Shown here piece after piece: positions 19,230-25,713 of a DNA stretch of 64,000 bases. Origin of the DNA: Luteococcus sp048595755 (lineage in GTDB: Bacteria; Actinomycetota; Actinomycetes; Propionibacteriales; Propionibacteriaceae); NCBI RefSeq assembly GCF_048595755.1, contig NZ_CP184360.1, positions 496,001 to 560,000 on the forward strand, read 5' to 3'. How positions within the stretch are numbered: the first letter of the stretch is position 1; each line of letters opens with the position of its first letter. The translations under genes and the position numbers were made by a program. The notes below the pieces were generated by a model. The model was not told where the DNA came from. It did no database searches and saw only the letters and a program-made list of their open reading frames with translations.

Positions 19230-20744
19230 ATGGCAGGACGGATTGCCAACGAGCAGTTCCGCAGCAAGGTCATGTCCGCCGCGGATGCCGCCGCTCTGAT
19301 CGAGCCGGGCAGCAAGATCGGCTTCGCCGGCTTCACCGGCTCCGGTTACCCCAAGGAATTCCCGGTGGCCCTGGCCGCCCGCATCAAGGAGGAGCGCGCC
19401 AAGGGCTCCGACTTCAAGATCGACTCCTTCACGGGCGCATCCACCGCCCCGGAGCTCGATGGCGAGCTGGCCGAGGTCGACGGCCTCAACTTCCGCACCC
19501 CCTACCAGTCCGACCCGATCCTGCGGAACAAGATCAACGACGGCACCACCTACTACTCGGACATCCACCTGAGCCACCTGGCCAACCAGATGGCCTATGG
19601 CTTCTTCGGTGATCTGGACTACGCCGTCATCGAGGCCAGCTCCATCATGGCCGACGGCTCCGTGGTCCCCTCGTCCTCGGTGGGCATGAACCGCACCTAC
19701 CTCACGCTGGCCAAGAAGATCATCATCGAGGTCAACGAGTGGCAGTCCGAGGGCCTCTACGGCATGCACGACATCTACTACGACATTGCCGAGCTGCCCC
19801 CGAACCGCAAGCCGCTGCCCATCACCAAGCCCAGCGACCGCATCGGTGACAAGGTCTACACGATCGATCCCGAGAAGGTCGTCGCCGTTATCGAGACCAG
19901 CGGCCCCGACCGCAACTCGCCGTTCAAGGCGCTCGACGACGACTCCAAGAAGATCGCCGGCTACTTGCTGGACTTCTTCGACTCCGAGGTGAAGGCCGGC
20001 CGCCTGAACGAGCACCTCAACCCGCTGCAGTCGGGCGTCGGCAACATCGCCAATGCGGTGCTCGCCGGCCTGCTGGAGAGCAAGTACGAGAACCTCACCT
20101 CCTACACCGAGGTGATCCAGGACGGCATGGTCGACCTGCTCGACTCGGGCAAGCTGACGGTTGCCTCGGCCACCGCCTTCTCGCTCTCCCCGGAGTACGC
20201 CGAGAAGATGAACAACAACGCGTCGGAGTACGCCAAGAAGATCATCCTGCGCCCGCAGGACGTCTCGAACCACCCCGAGGCCATCCGCCGCATGGGTGTC
20301 ATCGCCTGCAACGGCATGATCGAGGCCGACATCTACGGCAACGTGAACTCCACCCACGTGATGGGCTCGCGCATGATGAACGGCATCGGTGGCTCGGGTG
20401 ACTTCACCCGCAACGGCGCCTTCAGCGTCTTCGTCTCCCCGTCGACCGCCAAGGGTGGCGACATCTCGGCGATCGTCCCGATGGTCAACCACGTCGACCA
20501 CACCGAGCACGACGTGTCGGTCATCATCACCGAGCAGGGTCTGGCCGACCTGCGTGGTCTGGCTCCGCGCCAGCGGGCCAAGAAGATCATCGAGAACTGC
20601 GCGCATCCCGACTACAAGGAGCAGCTGCTCGACTACTTCGAGCAGGCGCAGAAGGTGGCCAATGGCCAGCACACGCCGCACGACCTCACCAAGTCGCTCA
20701 GCTGGCACTCGAAGTTCCTGGCCGACGGTTCGATGAAGGCCTGA
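19230..20744 (+). CDS. Acetyl-CoA hydrolase/transferase family (succinyl-CoA:acetate or propionyl-CoA:succinate type CoA-transferase)
   Basis: 504 aa. Transfers CoA between carboxylic acids. In propionic-acid bacteria such enzymes link succinate, acetate and propionate metabolism; which donor is used here is not visible. Family motifs: FAGFTGSGYPKEFP near the N-terminus, the catalytic-glutamate region SYTEVIQDGMVDL, and the C-terminal CoA-binding GGSGDFTRNG and TEQGLADLRGLAPRQRA. A strong AAGGAGG sits before the ATG, and a TAACCT box at 19141-19146 implies a leader of about 75 nt, unlike the leaderless neighbours. Its codon use is strongly biased to C/G-ending codons, suggesting high expression. 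Confidence 0.92.
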   Translation: MAGRIANEQFRSKVMSAADAAALIEPGSKIGFAGFTGSGYPKEFPVALAARIKEERAKGSDFKIDSFTGASTAPELDGELAEVDGLNFRTPYQSDPILRNKINDGTTYYSDIHLSHLANQMAYGFFGDLDYAVIEASSIMADGSVVPSSSVGMNRTYLTLAKKIIIEVNEWQSEGLYGMHDIYYDIAELPPNRKPLPITKPSDRIGDKVYTIDPEKVVAVIETSGPDRNSPFKALDDDSKKIAGYLLDFFDSEVKAGRLNEHLNPLQSGVGNIANAVLAGLLESKYENLTSYTEVIQDGMVDLLDSGKLTVASATAFSLSPEYAEKMNNNASEYAKKIILRPQDVSNHPEAIRRMGVIACNGMIEADIYGNVNSTHVMGSRMMNGIGGSGDFTRNGAFSVFVSPSTAKGGDISAIVPMVNHVDHTEHDVSVIITEQGLADLRGLAPRQRAKKIIENCAHPDYKEQLLDYFEQAQKVANGQHTPHDLTKSLSWHSKFLADGSMKA

Positions 20745-20763
20745 TCTTCACCTCTCGACGACG

Positions 20764-20798
20764 GAGCGCCCCGCACTGGTTCCCAGTGCGGGGCGCTC
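20764..20798 (+). terminator. Terminator after the CoA-transferase gene
   Basis: GAGCGCCCCGCACTGG pairs with CCAGTGCGGGGCGCTC around a short TTC loop, followed by TTCGTCG. It also serves the convergent HAD gene. Confidence 0.8.
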
Positions 20799-20836
20799 TT
20801 CGTCGTCGAGGCTCCTTTCCCGAGCCCGCAGAGGGG

Positions 20837-21484
20837 TCAACCCAGCAACCAGCGCGCCAGTTCGTCCACCGAGTCTGTGACGGCGGTGGGTTCCTCGAGC
20901 ATCAGATAGGTGCGATCGCCTGCTCCCCAGGTGACCGCGATCTGCGCGACTCCAGCCGCCTTGGCTGCCTGCACGTCCACCACCGCATCACCGATGTAGA
21001 CCGACGTCTGCGGATCGGCCCCCATCCGTTCCAGGGCATAGCGGATTGGTGCGGGGTGGGGCTTGTGCTGCTGGGTGTCGTCCATCGCCGCCACCAGCGG
21101 TGCCAGGTCGGTCAGCCCCGCCGCAGCCAGGCTGCGCTCGGCGGAGTGCCGACGCTTGCTGGTGGCGACACCGACGCAGACCCCGGCAGCCCGGAGCGAG
21201 TCCAGCAGCTCCGCGATGCCCTCGTACCTGGTCTGCAGGCGCTCCAGGTTGGCCAGGTTGAACTGCAGGTAGCAGTCCACCAAGGTCTGCTGCTGCTCAC
21301 CCCACGGTGCGTAGATGTCCATCAGGGTGCGTCCGATCCACCCCAGGGCCTCCTCGCGGGCCAGCTCCAGCCCCAGGACCTCTCGATGGGTGTGCTGAAA
21401 ACTGGCCACGATGAGTTCGATGGTGTTGCACAGTGTTCCGTCAAGGTCGAACAGCGCCGTCTGCCAGCGGGGATCAGAGTTCAT
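20837..21484 (-). CDS. HAD-superfamily phosphatase (phosphoglycolate-phosphatase-like)
   Basis: 215 aa. Motif I FDLDGTLCNT, motif II VATSKRR, a motif-III lysine in HKPHPAP and motif IV YIGDAVVDVQAA, with an alpha-helical C1 cap between I and II, place it with the Gph/PpaX-type small-phosphoester or pyrophosphate phosphatases. The substrate cannot be assigned. The ATG lies 7 nt after a TAGGCT box shared in a compact divergent region with the Nudix gene. Confidence 0.88.
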   Translation of the reverse strand: MNSDPRWQTALFDLDGTLCNTIELIVASFQHTHREVLGLELAREEALGWIGRTLMDIYAPWGEQQQTLVDCYLQFNLANLERLQTRYEGIAELLDSLRAAGVCVGVATSKRRHSAERSLAAAGLTDLAPLVAAMDDTQQHKPHPAPIRYALERMGADPQTSVYIGDAVVDVQAAKAAGVAQIAVTWGAGDRTYLMLEEPTAVTDSVDELARWLLG

Positions 21485-21538
21485 GGACGACAGCCTAACG
21501 ATCCGATTTCCTTCACCCTTTGGGGTAGATTTCTTCCC
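21485..21538. promoter_or_regulatory. Divergent pair of leaderless promoters
   Basis: Within 54 bp, TAGGCT (minus strand, 21492-21497) ends 7 nt before the HAD gene ATG, and TAGATT (plus strand, 21526-21531) ends 7 nt before the Nudix gene ATG. Confidence 0.5.
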
Positions 21539-22174
21539 ATGGTGGGAGAGCTACACGCATCAGCGACTGACACACTGCAGCGTTGGTCTGCCCCCACCCC
21601 CGCACAGCGCGCCCTGGCCGAAGCCTGCCTGGGATTCCTGGCAGCGCGCGAGGATGCCTGCCGACGCAGCTGCCTGCCCGGCCACCTGACCGCCTCCGCC
21701 CTCGTCCTCACCCCCGACGGCTCTGCCACCTGCCTGGTCCACCACGGCCTGGTCAAGGCGTGGCTCCAACCCGGCGGCCACTTGGAGGAAGACGACACCA
21801 GCCTGCCCGCCGCGGCCCTGCGTGAGGCACAGGAGGAGACGGGACTCGCGGGTCTGACGATCGACCCCGTCCCGTTGCACATCGACGTCCACGCCATCAC
21901 CTGTCGCGGATCGGGCCCCACCCGGCACTTCGACGTGCGTTTTCTGGCCATCAGTGAGCTGGCATGCCCTACAGTCAATGAAGAATCCAATGCCGTGCAG
22001 TGGTGGCCCACCGACGATCTGCCCGAGGTCTTCGACGAAGTGCTCGAGTTGGTGTCGCTCGGAGTGGAGCGGGTCCGCCAGACCACGGCTGGTTCCCCGA
22101 GAGCCGAGCGTCGCCCGACGCACCCCGGCAACACGTCCAACCGCTCGTCGGGCACCAGCCCCGAGGGCCCCTGA
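21539..22174 (+). CDS. Nudix hydrolase
   Basis: 211 aa. Hydrolyses a nucleoside-diphosphate-linked substrate not identifiable here. The Nudix box reads GGHLEEDDTSLPAAALREAQEETGL: the RExxEE core is intact, but the first conserved Glu is Asp and one extra residue is present before RE. The last 30 residues are Ser/Thr/Pro/Arg-rich and look disordered. The start is fixed by the -10 box 7 nt upstream. A TetR gene begins 15 nt after the stop, so the two are probably co-transcribed. Confidence 0.85.
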   Translation: MVGELHASATDTLQRWSAPTPAQRALAEACLGFLAAREDACRRSCLPGHLTASALVLTPDGSATCLVHHGLVKAWLQPGGHLEEDDTSLPAAALREAQEETGLAGLTIDPVPLHIDVHAITCRGSGPTRHFDVRFLAISELACPTVNEESNAVQWWPTDDLPEVFDEVLELVSLGVERVRQTTAGSPRAERRPTHPGNTSNRSSGTSPEGP

Positions 22175-22188
22175 AGAAGTGCACAACC

Positions 22189-22920
22189 ATGCTGAACTCG
22201 TCCTCCCCCAACGGATCCGACGCCTCCCTCGGCACCGCGACCCCCGACTCCGCCCTGCCCGCCGCGCCCCAGAGTGAGGCCAGCGCCGCGTCTGCCGCAT
22301 CGGACAGCCAGCTGGGGGCGACCACGCGTCGGCGACGAGGCCGCCGCCCTGCTGGCGCCGACACCCGCGCGCAGATCCTGGGCAGCGCGCGTCGCCTGTT
22401 CAGCGGCAAGGGGTACTCGAAGGTCTCACTGCGAGCAATCGCCCGGGACGCCGACGTGGACCCCGCCCTCGTGCACCACTACTTCCACGGCAAGCCCGCC
22501 CTCTTCTTCGCGACCATCAGCGACACCGGCGCCAATCCCGTCGAACGCCTGTCAGGGCTGGCCCTCACTCCGCGGGAACTGCTGGCCCGGGAACTGGTCT
22601 TCGTCTTCCTCGACTTCTGGGACGATGCCGAGGCGCGCCGTTCCCTGGAGAACAACCTGGACGCCACCCTGTCGCCCAGCGAGTCGCTGCGACCGGTGCG
22701 TGAGTTCGTCGCCACCGAGGTGCTCACCAGGATCCCGGTGGGCGGCGAGAGCGCCAAGGAACGCGCCCTGCGGGCACAGCTGGTGGCCGGTCAGCTGATC
22801 GGAATGGGCCTGGTGCGCTACGTCCTGCAGCAGGAACCCTTCGCGAAGGCCACCCCCGAACAGATCGCCGATTGGATCGCCCCCACCCTGCAGCGTTATC
22901 TGGACGGCGAGATCGCCTGA
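22189..22920 (+). CDS. TetR-family transcriptional regulator
   Basis: 243 aa. A Ser/Ala-rich disordered stretch of about 45 residues and a basic cluster (TTRRRRGRRPAG) precede the TetR helix-turn-helix: TRAQILGSARRLF, then VSLRAIARDADVDPALVHHY, followed by F-GKPALFF. The C-terminal ligand and dimer domain resembles the TetR_C subfamily of actinobacterial regulators. The ligand is unknown. It sits 15 nt after the Nudix gene; no clear palindromic operator is seen next to it. Confidence 0.9.
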   Translation: MLNSSSPNGSDASLGTATPDSALPAAPQSEASAASAASDSQLGATTRRRRGRRPAGADTRAQILGSARRLFSGKGYSKVSLRAIARDADVDPALVHHYFHGKPALFFATISDTGANPVERLSGLALTPRELLARELVFVFLDFWDDAEARRSLENNLDATLSPSESLRPVREFVATEVLTRIPVGGESAKERALRAQLVAGQLIGMGLVRYVLQQEPFAKATPEQIADWIAPTLQRYLDGEIA

Positions 22921-22959
22921 CCCGCCCGGCGGATGCCCGGCGGTGTCGTGAGCCACGGG

Positions 22960-22965
22960 TAGTCT
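22960..22965 (+). promoter_or_regulatory. -10 box (TAGTCT) with a 40-nt leader
   Basis: TAGTCT lies about 48 bp upstream of the GTG at 23014, so this transcript has a leader and a Shine-Dalgarno. Confidence 0.35.
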
Positions 22966-23013
22966 GGGCGCTGGCTGCCACCGGGGCAGCCCGTCGCGAG
23001 CCGGGAGGTGCCT

Positions 23014-23613
23014 GTGGAGCAGACCGTGACCACGGTGGACTCACCCGACGACGAGGGCATCGCCTCGCTACCCCCCAGCGATCTGGTGCAGGTTGGCATC
23101 CCGATCAGCTCGGCCACCGGGCAACCGCGCCGCGCCAAATGGATGGCGGTCTCCAATGTGTTGCTCTACGCGGCCTCGCTGGTCTCCGCCGCCGCACTGG
23201 GCTGGTCCTGGTGGCAGGCGATCCACATGCCCACCTTCGCGCACTCGTCCACGCTGGTGGAGCTGTGGCAGCCCCGGCCGGGCGGTTGGCGCTCCGTGGT
23301 GGCGGTGACGCTGGTCTTCGTGATCGGCGCCGCCATGATGGCAGCCCCCGCCGTTGCCGCCTTCAACTCCTGGAATGGCCACCGGTGGTCCCGCATCGCG
23401 GGCATCGTCGCCGTGCTCATTGGCGCGCTGGGCTGGTTCCTGTTCCCGTGGGCCCTGGCGGCGCCCGCCCTGTCGATCCTGGGCACCTTGCTGCTGTGGT
23501 TGGAGCCGGTCAACCGTTACTTCCGGCATTGGGAGAGGTTCCGCGAAGGAGACCCCTCCCCCGTCGTGCACGACGACAACGTGGTCTACGGACCGCTTCC
23601 CCGCTACCTGTGA
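23014..23613 (+). CDS. Integral membrane protein of unknown function
   Basis: 199 aa from the GTG at 23014, with GGGAGG five bases upstream (an in-frame GTG at 23008 overlaps that site and is less likely). About 40 hydrophilic residues are followed by four transmembrane segments: around residues 47-66 (SNVLLYAASLVSAAALGWSW), 95-115, 130-150 and 152-165. A charged C-terminus follows (VNRYFRHWERFREGDPSP). No family is recognised. The PemK/MazF-like gene starts directly after. Confidence 0.7.
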   Translation: MEQTVTTVDSPDDEGIASLPPSDLVQVGIPISSATGQPRRAKWMAVSNVLLYAASLVSAAALGWSWWQAIHMPTFAHSSTLVELWQPRPGGWRSVVAVTLVFVIGAAMMAAPAVAAFNSWNGHRWSRIAGIVAVLIGALGWFLFPWALAAPALSILGTLLLWLEPVNRYFRHWERFREGDPSPVVHDDNVVYGPLPRYL

Positions 23614-23620
23614 GGCGATG

Positions 23621-24172
23621 ATGGCATTCAATTTCCGAGCCCTGCTGACCAACGTGGCCTCCACGTTGCTCAAGGAGGGCGTGCGCAACTTGGAACAGCG
23701 CGCGAGGCAGTCCGGGAACCAGGGGCGCTCGAACGGGCGGCCCAAGGCCACGCCTCGTCGCTCCTCGGACTACCCCGGTGACTTCACGGGAACCCCCATC
23801 ATCACCCATGCACCCCAGCCGGGAGACTCCCCCGATCCGGGCGAGGTGGTGTGGGCCTGGGTGCCCTTCGAGGAGGACCACTCACAGGGCAAGGACCGCC
23901 CCGTGCTGCTGATCGGCACCGACGGCGAGTGGCTGCTGGGGCTGCCGCTGACCAGCCAGGACCATGACCGCGATGCCGCGCAGGAGGCCAGCCAGGGGCG
24001 CTTCTGGATGGACATCGGGACCGGCAGCTGGGATCGCCAGGGACGCGCCAGCGAGGCGCGGGTGGATCGCATCATTCGCGTCGACCCGGGCTCGGTGCGA
24101 CGCACCGGGGATGCCCTGAACCGGGAGATCTTCGACCGGGTCGCCGACGAGGTCCGTCGCCACGCACGGTGA
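23621..24172 (+). CDS. PemK/MazF-like protein
   Basis: 183 aa. The region at about 72-180 (DPGEVVWAWVPFEEDHSQGKDRPVLLIG, then LGLPLTSQDHD) matches the PemK/MazF fold, whose toxins are endoribonucleases; the KDRPVLLIG strand is characteristic. It carries an extra basic, Arg/Gln-rich N-terminus of about 65 residues that classical toxins lack, and no antitoxin gene is adjacent. It may therefore be a chromosomal, non-addiction member. ATG at 23621 is preferred over 23618 from the spacing to GAGG. Confidence 0.75.
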   Translation: MAFNFRALLTNVASTLLKEGVRNLEQRARQSGNQGRSNGRPKATPRRSSDYPGDFTGTPIITHAPQPGDSPDPGEVVWAWVPFEEDHSQGKDRPVLLIGTDGEWLLGLPLTSQDHDRDAAQEASQGRFWMDIGTGSWDRQGRASEARVDRIIRVDPGSVRRTGDALNREIFDRVADEVRRHAR

Positions 24173-24258
24173 GCCTTCGCCGGTGCCAAGACCGGCCACC
24201 ACACCCCGCAACGACAACCGTGCGGCAGTGCGCTAGACTGTCCGATGCCTCACGGCAC

Positions 24259-24332
24259 GCGGGCGTAGCTCAATGGTAGAGCGCCAGCTTCCCAAGCTGG
24301 ACACGCGGGTTCGATTCCCGTCGCCCGCTCCA
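24259..24332 (+). tRNA. tRNA-Gly (anticodon CCC)
   Basis: Acceptor stem GCGGGCG pairs with CGCCCGC. The D-loop region TAGCTCAATGGTAGAGC is standard. Anticodon stem CCAGC/GCTGG closes a 7-nt loop TTCCCAA, giving anticodon CCC (reads GGG). The T arm is GCGGG-TTCGATT-CCCGT. CCA is encoded. It borders a decayed integrated element, and tRNA genes are common integration sites. Confidence 0.96.
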
Positions 24333-24336
24333 CACT

Positions 24337-24373
24337 GAAGGGCCTTGCCAACGAACAGCTGGCGAGGCCCTTC
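24337..24373 (+). terminator. Terminator after tRNA-Gly
   Basis: GAAGGGCCTTGCCA (24337-24350) pairs with TGGCGAGGCCCTTC (24360-24373), with one wobble pair. Confidence 0.6.
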
Positions 24374-24406
24374 GATGGTTTCAGGCCGCATAGCAGAAGC
24401 CATGTC

Positions 24407-24421
24407 GTGCCCAATCACTCG
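24407..24421 (+). repeat. Direct repeat, left copy
   Basis: GTGCCCAATCACTCG matches the right copy at 25576-25590 at 14 of 15 positions. The pair brackets the decayed element and may be a remnant of attachment or target duplication. Confidence 0.4.
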
Positions 24422-24624
24422 TCCCACCATGACCTTGCCGTTTCCATCGCCAGTTGGCCCAGGACCGCCACCATGCCTACGTCGGCGAACCAGTCTCCCG
24501 GCAAGATGCCATCCATGGTTGGAAGCTCGCGGGGCCAGCCCAAGCCGTGGGCCACACCGCTGTAGACGTTGAAGATCCACAGAACATGCTCGCAAACAAG
24601 GGCTTCATCGTCACTGTCCGTCCA
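24415..24624 (-). pseudogene. C-terminal fragment of an unidentified protein
   Basis: A 69-codon open stretch between stops with protein-like composition (VLWIFNVYSGVAHGLGWPRE, then LPGDWFADVGMV), ending MLETARSWWDE-like at a TGA. It has no start codon near its beginning and no continuation upstream in frame. The YSGVAHGLGWP pattern recalls hypothetical proteins on actinobacterial mobile DNA, but I cannot name a family. It is treated as a remnant because neighbouring sequences are also decayed. Confidence 0.35.
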
Positions 24625-24774
24625 CTAGCGAGCCCTTCTACTGCCAAGCATGAAGCTCGCACCCGGTCTGCCACCATGGCCCGTTCAGGATCAGCTCTCC
24701 TCTGTCGCCTTCCAAGACTCATGCCGCCGAGCCTAGACATGAACGGAGACCACTGGCCCGTAAGACGGCCACGC

Positions 24775-24864
24775 CTAGCCATTACGCAACATCCGGTCCA
24801 GCGTGTCCGCAATCGCCCGGTCACGGTCTTCAGTGGCGTGCTGGTAGATCAGCGCGGCACGCAT
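24775..24864 (-). pseudogene. Tyrosine-recombinase (phage integrase) C-terminal remnant
   Basis: Thirty codons encode MRAALIYQHATEDRDRAIAD, then TLDRMLRNG and a stop. RAALIYQHAT is the characteristic end of actinobacterial tyrosine integrases and includes the nucleophile Tyr. The catalytic domain before it (LMxRMGHSS and upstream) is absent. The remnant lies about 450 bp from tRNA-Gly, consistent with a deleted element that used the tRNA as its site. Confidence 0.65.
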
Positions 24865-24891
24865 GCCCGTCAGCGGCTCACTCCCACGTTC

Positions 24892-24910
24892 GTATCCGGT
24901 GGGATACAAT
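24892..24910 (+). promoter_or_regulatory. Promoter and operator of the toxin-antitoxin remnant
   Basis: GTATCC-GGTG-GGATAC is a perfect inverted repeat (24892-24907) overlapping the -10 box TACAAT (24905-24910), which ends 6 nt before the GTG at 24917. This layout suits autorepression by the antitoxin. Confidence 0.55.
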
Positions 24911-24916
24911 CCTTGT

Positions 24917-25222
24917 GTGGAGATCCTCACGACGGACGCCTACGAGAAGTGGTTCCGCAGACTCAAGGACACCCAGGCCAAAGCGCGCATCAACATCGCC
25001 CTACGCCGTTGTCAGCTACAGGGCGAGATGGTCGGCGACCTCAAGCCCGTCGGGGACCAAGTCCACGAGATGCGCTTCCACTTCGGCCCCGGGTATCGCG
25101 TGTACTACCTCCACTAAAACGACGCCATCGTCCTGCTGCTCATCGGCGGAGAAAAGAGCAGCCAGCAAGCCGACATCGACAAGGCCAAGGCCCTGGCCAC
25201 CCACCTGCGAAAGGACCAGCAA
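24917..25222 (+). pseudogene. HigB/RelE-superfamily toxin, interrupted by a stop codon
   Basis: The frame starts VEILTTDAYEKWFRRLKD and reads through RINIALRRCQLQGEMVGDLK and RFHFGPGYRVYYLH, all typical of Gp49/HigB-like addiction-module toxins. A TAA then interrupts at 25115-25117. The same frame continues with the rest of the fold (AIVLLLIGGEKSSQQADIDK, then AKALATHLRK). The untruncated toxin would be about 100 aa; only 66 residues can be made. Without the TAA the frame has no stop before the antitoxin start, so it would run into it. Confidence 0.75.
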
Positions 25223-25519
25223 TTGACTGCCACCGTTCACCCCTGGGACGCAAGCGACTACCTCGAGACCCCCGACGACATGCTGGCGTACCTCGACGAG
25301 GCCGCCCGAACCGGTGACCCCCAGCTCCTTCAGGCCGCCCTCGGCGACATCGCCAAGGCCAAGGGCATGACCGACATCGCCCGCGCTGCCGGCGTCGGCC
25401 GCGAGTCCCTCTACAAGTCCCTCAGCACCACCGGCAACCCGTCCTTCCAGACCATCGCCAAGGTCATCGAAGCCTTGGGCGGACAGATTACGATCACGCC
25501 CAAGCACCAAGCTGCCTGA
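25223..25519 (+). CDS. HigA-like antitoxin (HI1420 family)
   Basis: 98 aa from a TTG. It begins with the family pattern PWDASDYLETPDDMLAYLDE, then an XRE-type helix-turn-helix (GMTDIARAAGVGRESLYKSLS) and ends GGQITITPKHQAA. It would neutralise the upstream toxin and bind the inverted repeat at 24892-24907. The antitoxin is intact while its toxin is broken, the usual direction of decay because losing the antitoxin first would be lethal. Confidence 0.85.
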   Translation: MTATVHPWDASDYLETPDDMLAYLDEAARTGDPQLLQAALGDIAKAKGMTDIARAAGVGRESLYKSLSTTGNPSFQTIAKVIEALGGQITITPKHQAA

Positions 25520-25575
25520 CCCACCCACCACAGTCCTCGGACAATCGGACGCTCGCCGCTGCGCCGCATCCAATC

Positions 25576-25590
25576 GTCCCCAATCACTCG
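25576..25590 (+). repeat. Direct repeat, right copy
   Basis: GTCCCCAATCACTCG matches 24407-24421 at 14 of 15 positions. It lies in the 194-bp gap before the DUF2207 gene, where I see no gene. Confidence 0.4.
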
Positions 25591-25713
25591 GCAGCCCTGC
25601 CAACGGACAGTTGACATATCCCTTGTTCTCTTCTCTCCCGCCAGCCCTGTAGGTCTTCTGTCAGCCGTCGCAGACCCGCTCGTCACGACCCCTTGGTGGG
25701 CAACAATCCCCTC

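Noticed and set aside
20786..21538. N-terminal extension of the Nudix frame to 462 codons
   Set aside because: The extension is antisense to the HAD phosphatase gene, and the Nudix gene has its own -10 box 7 nt before ATG 21539.
24233..24595. 120-codon minus-strand frame crossing tRNA-Gly, with the string GDGNRTRVSSLGSWRSTIEL
   Set aside because: This is the well-known spurious protein produced by translating the antisense of a tRNA-Gly gene; the tRNA explains the conservation.
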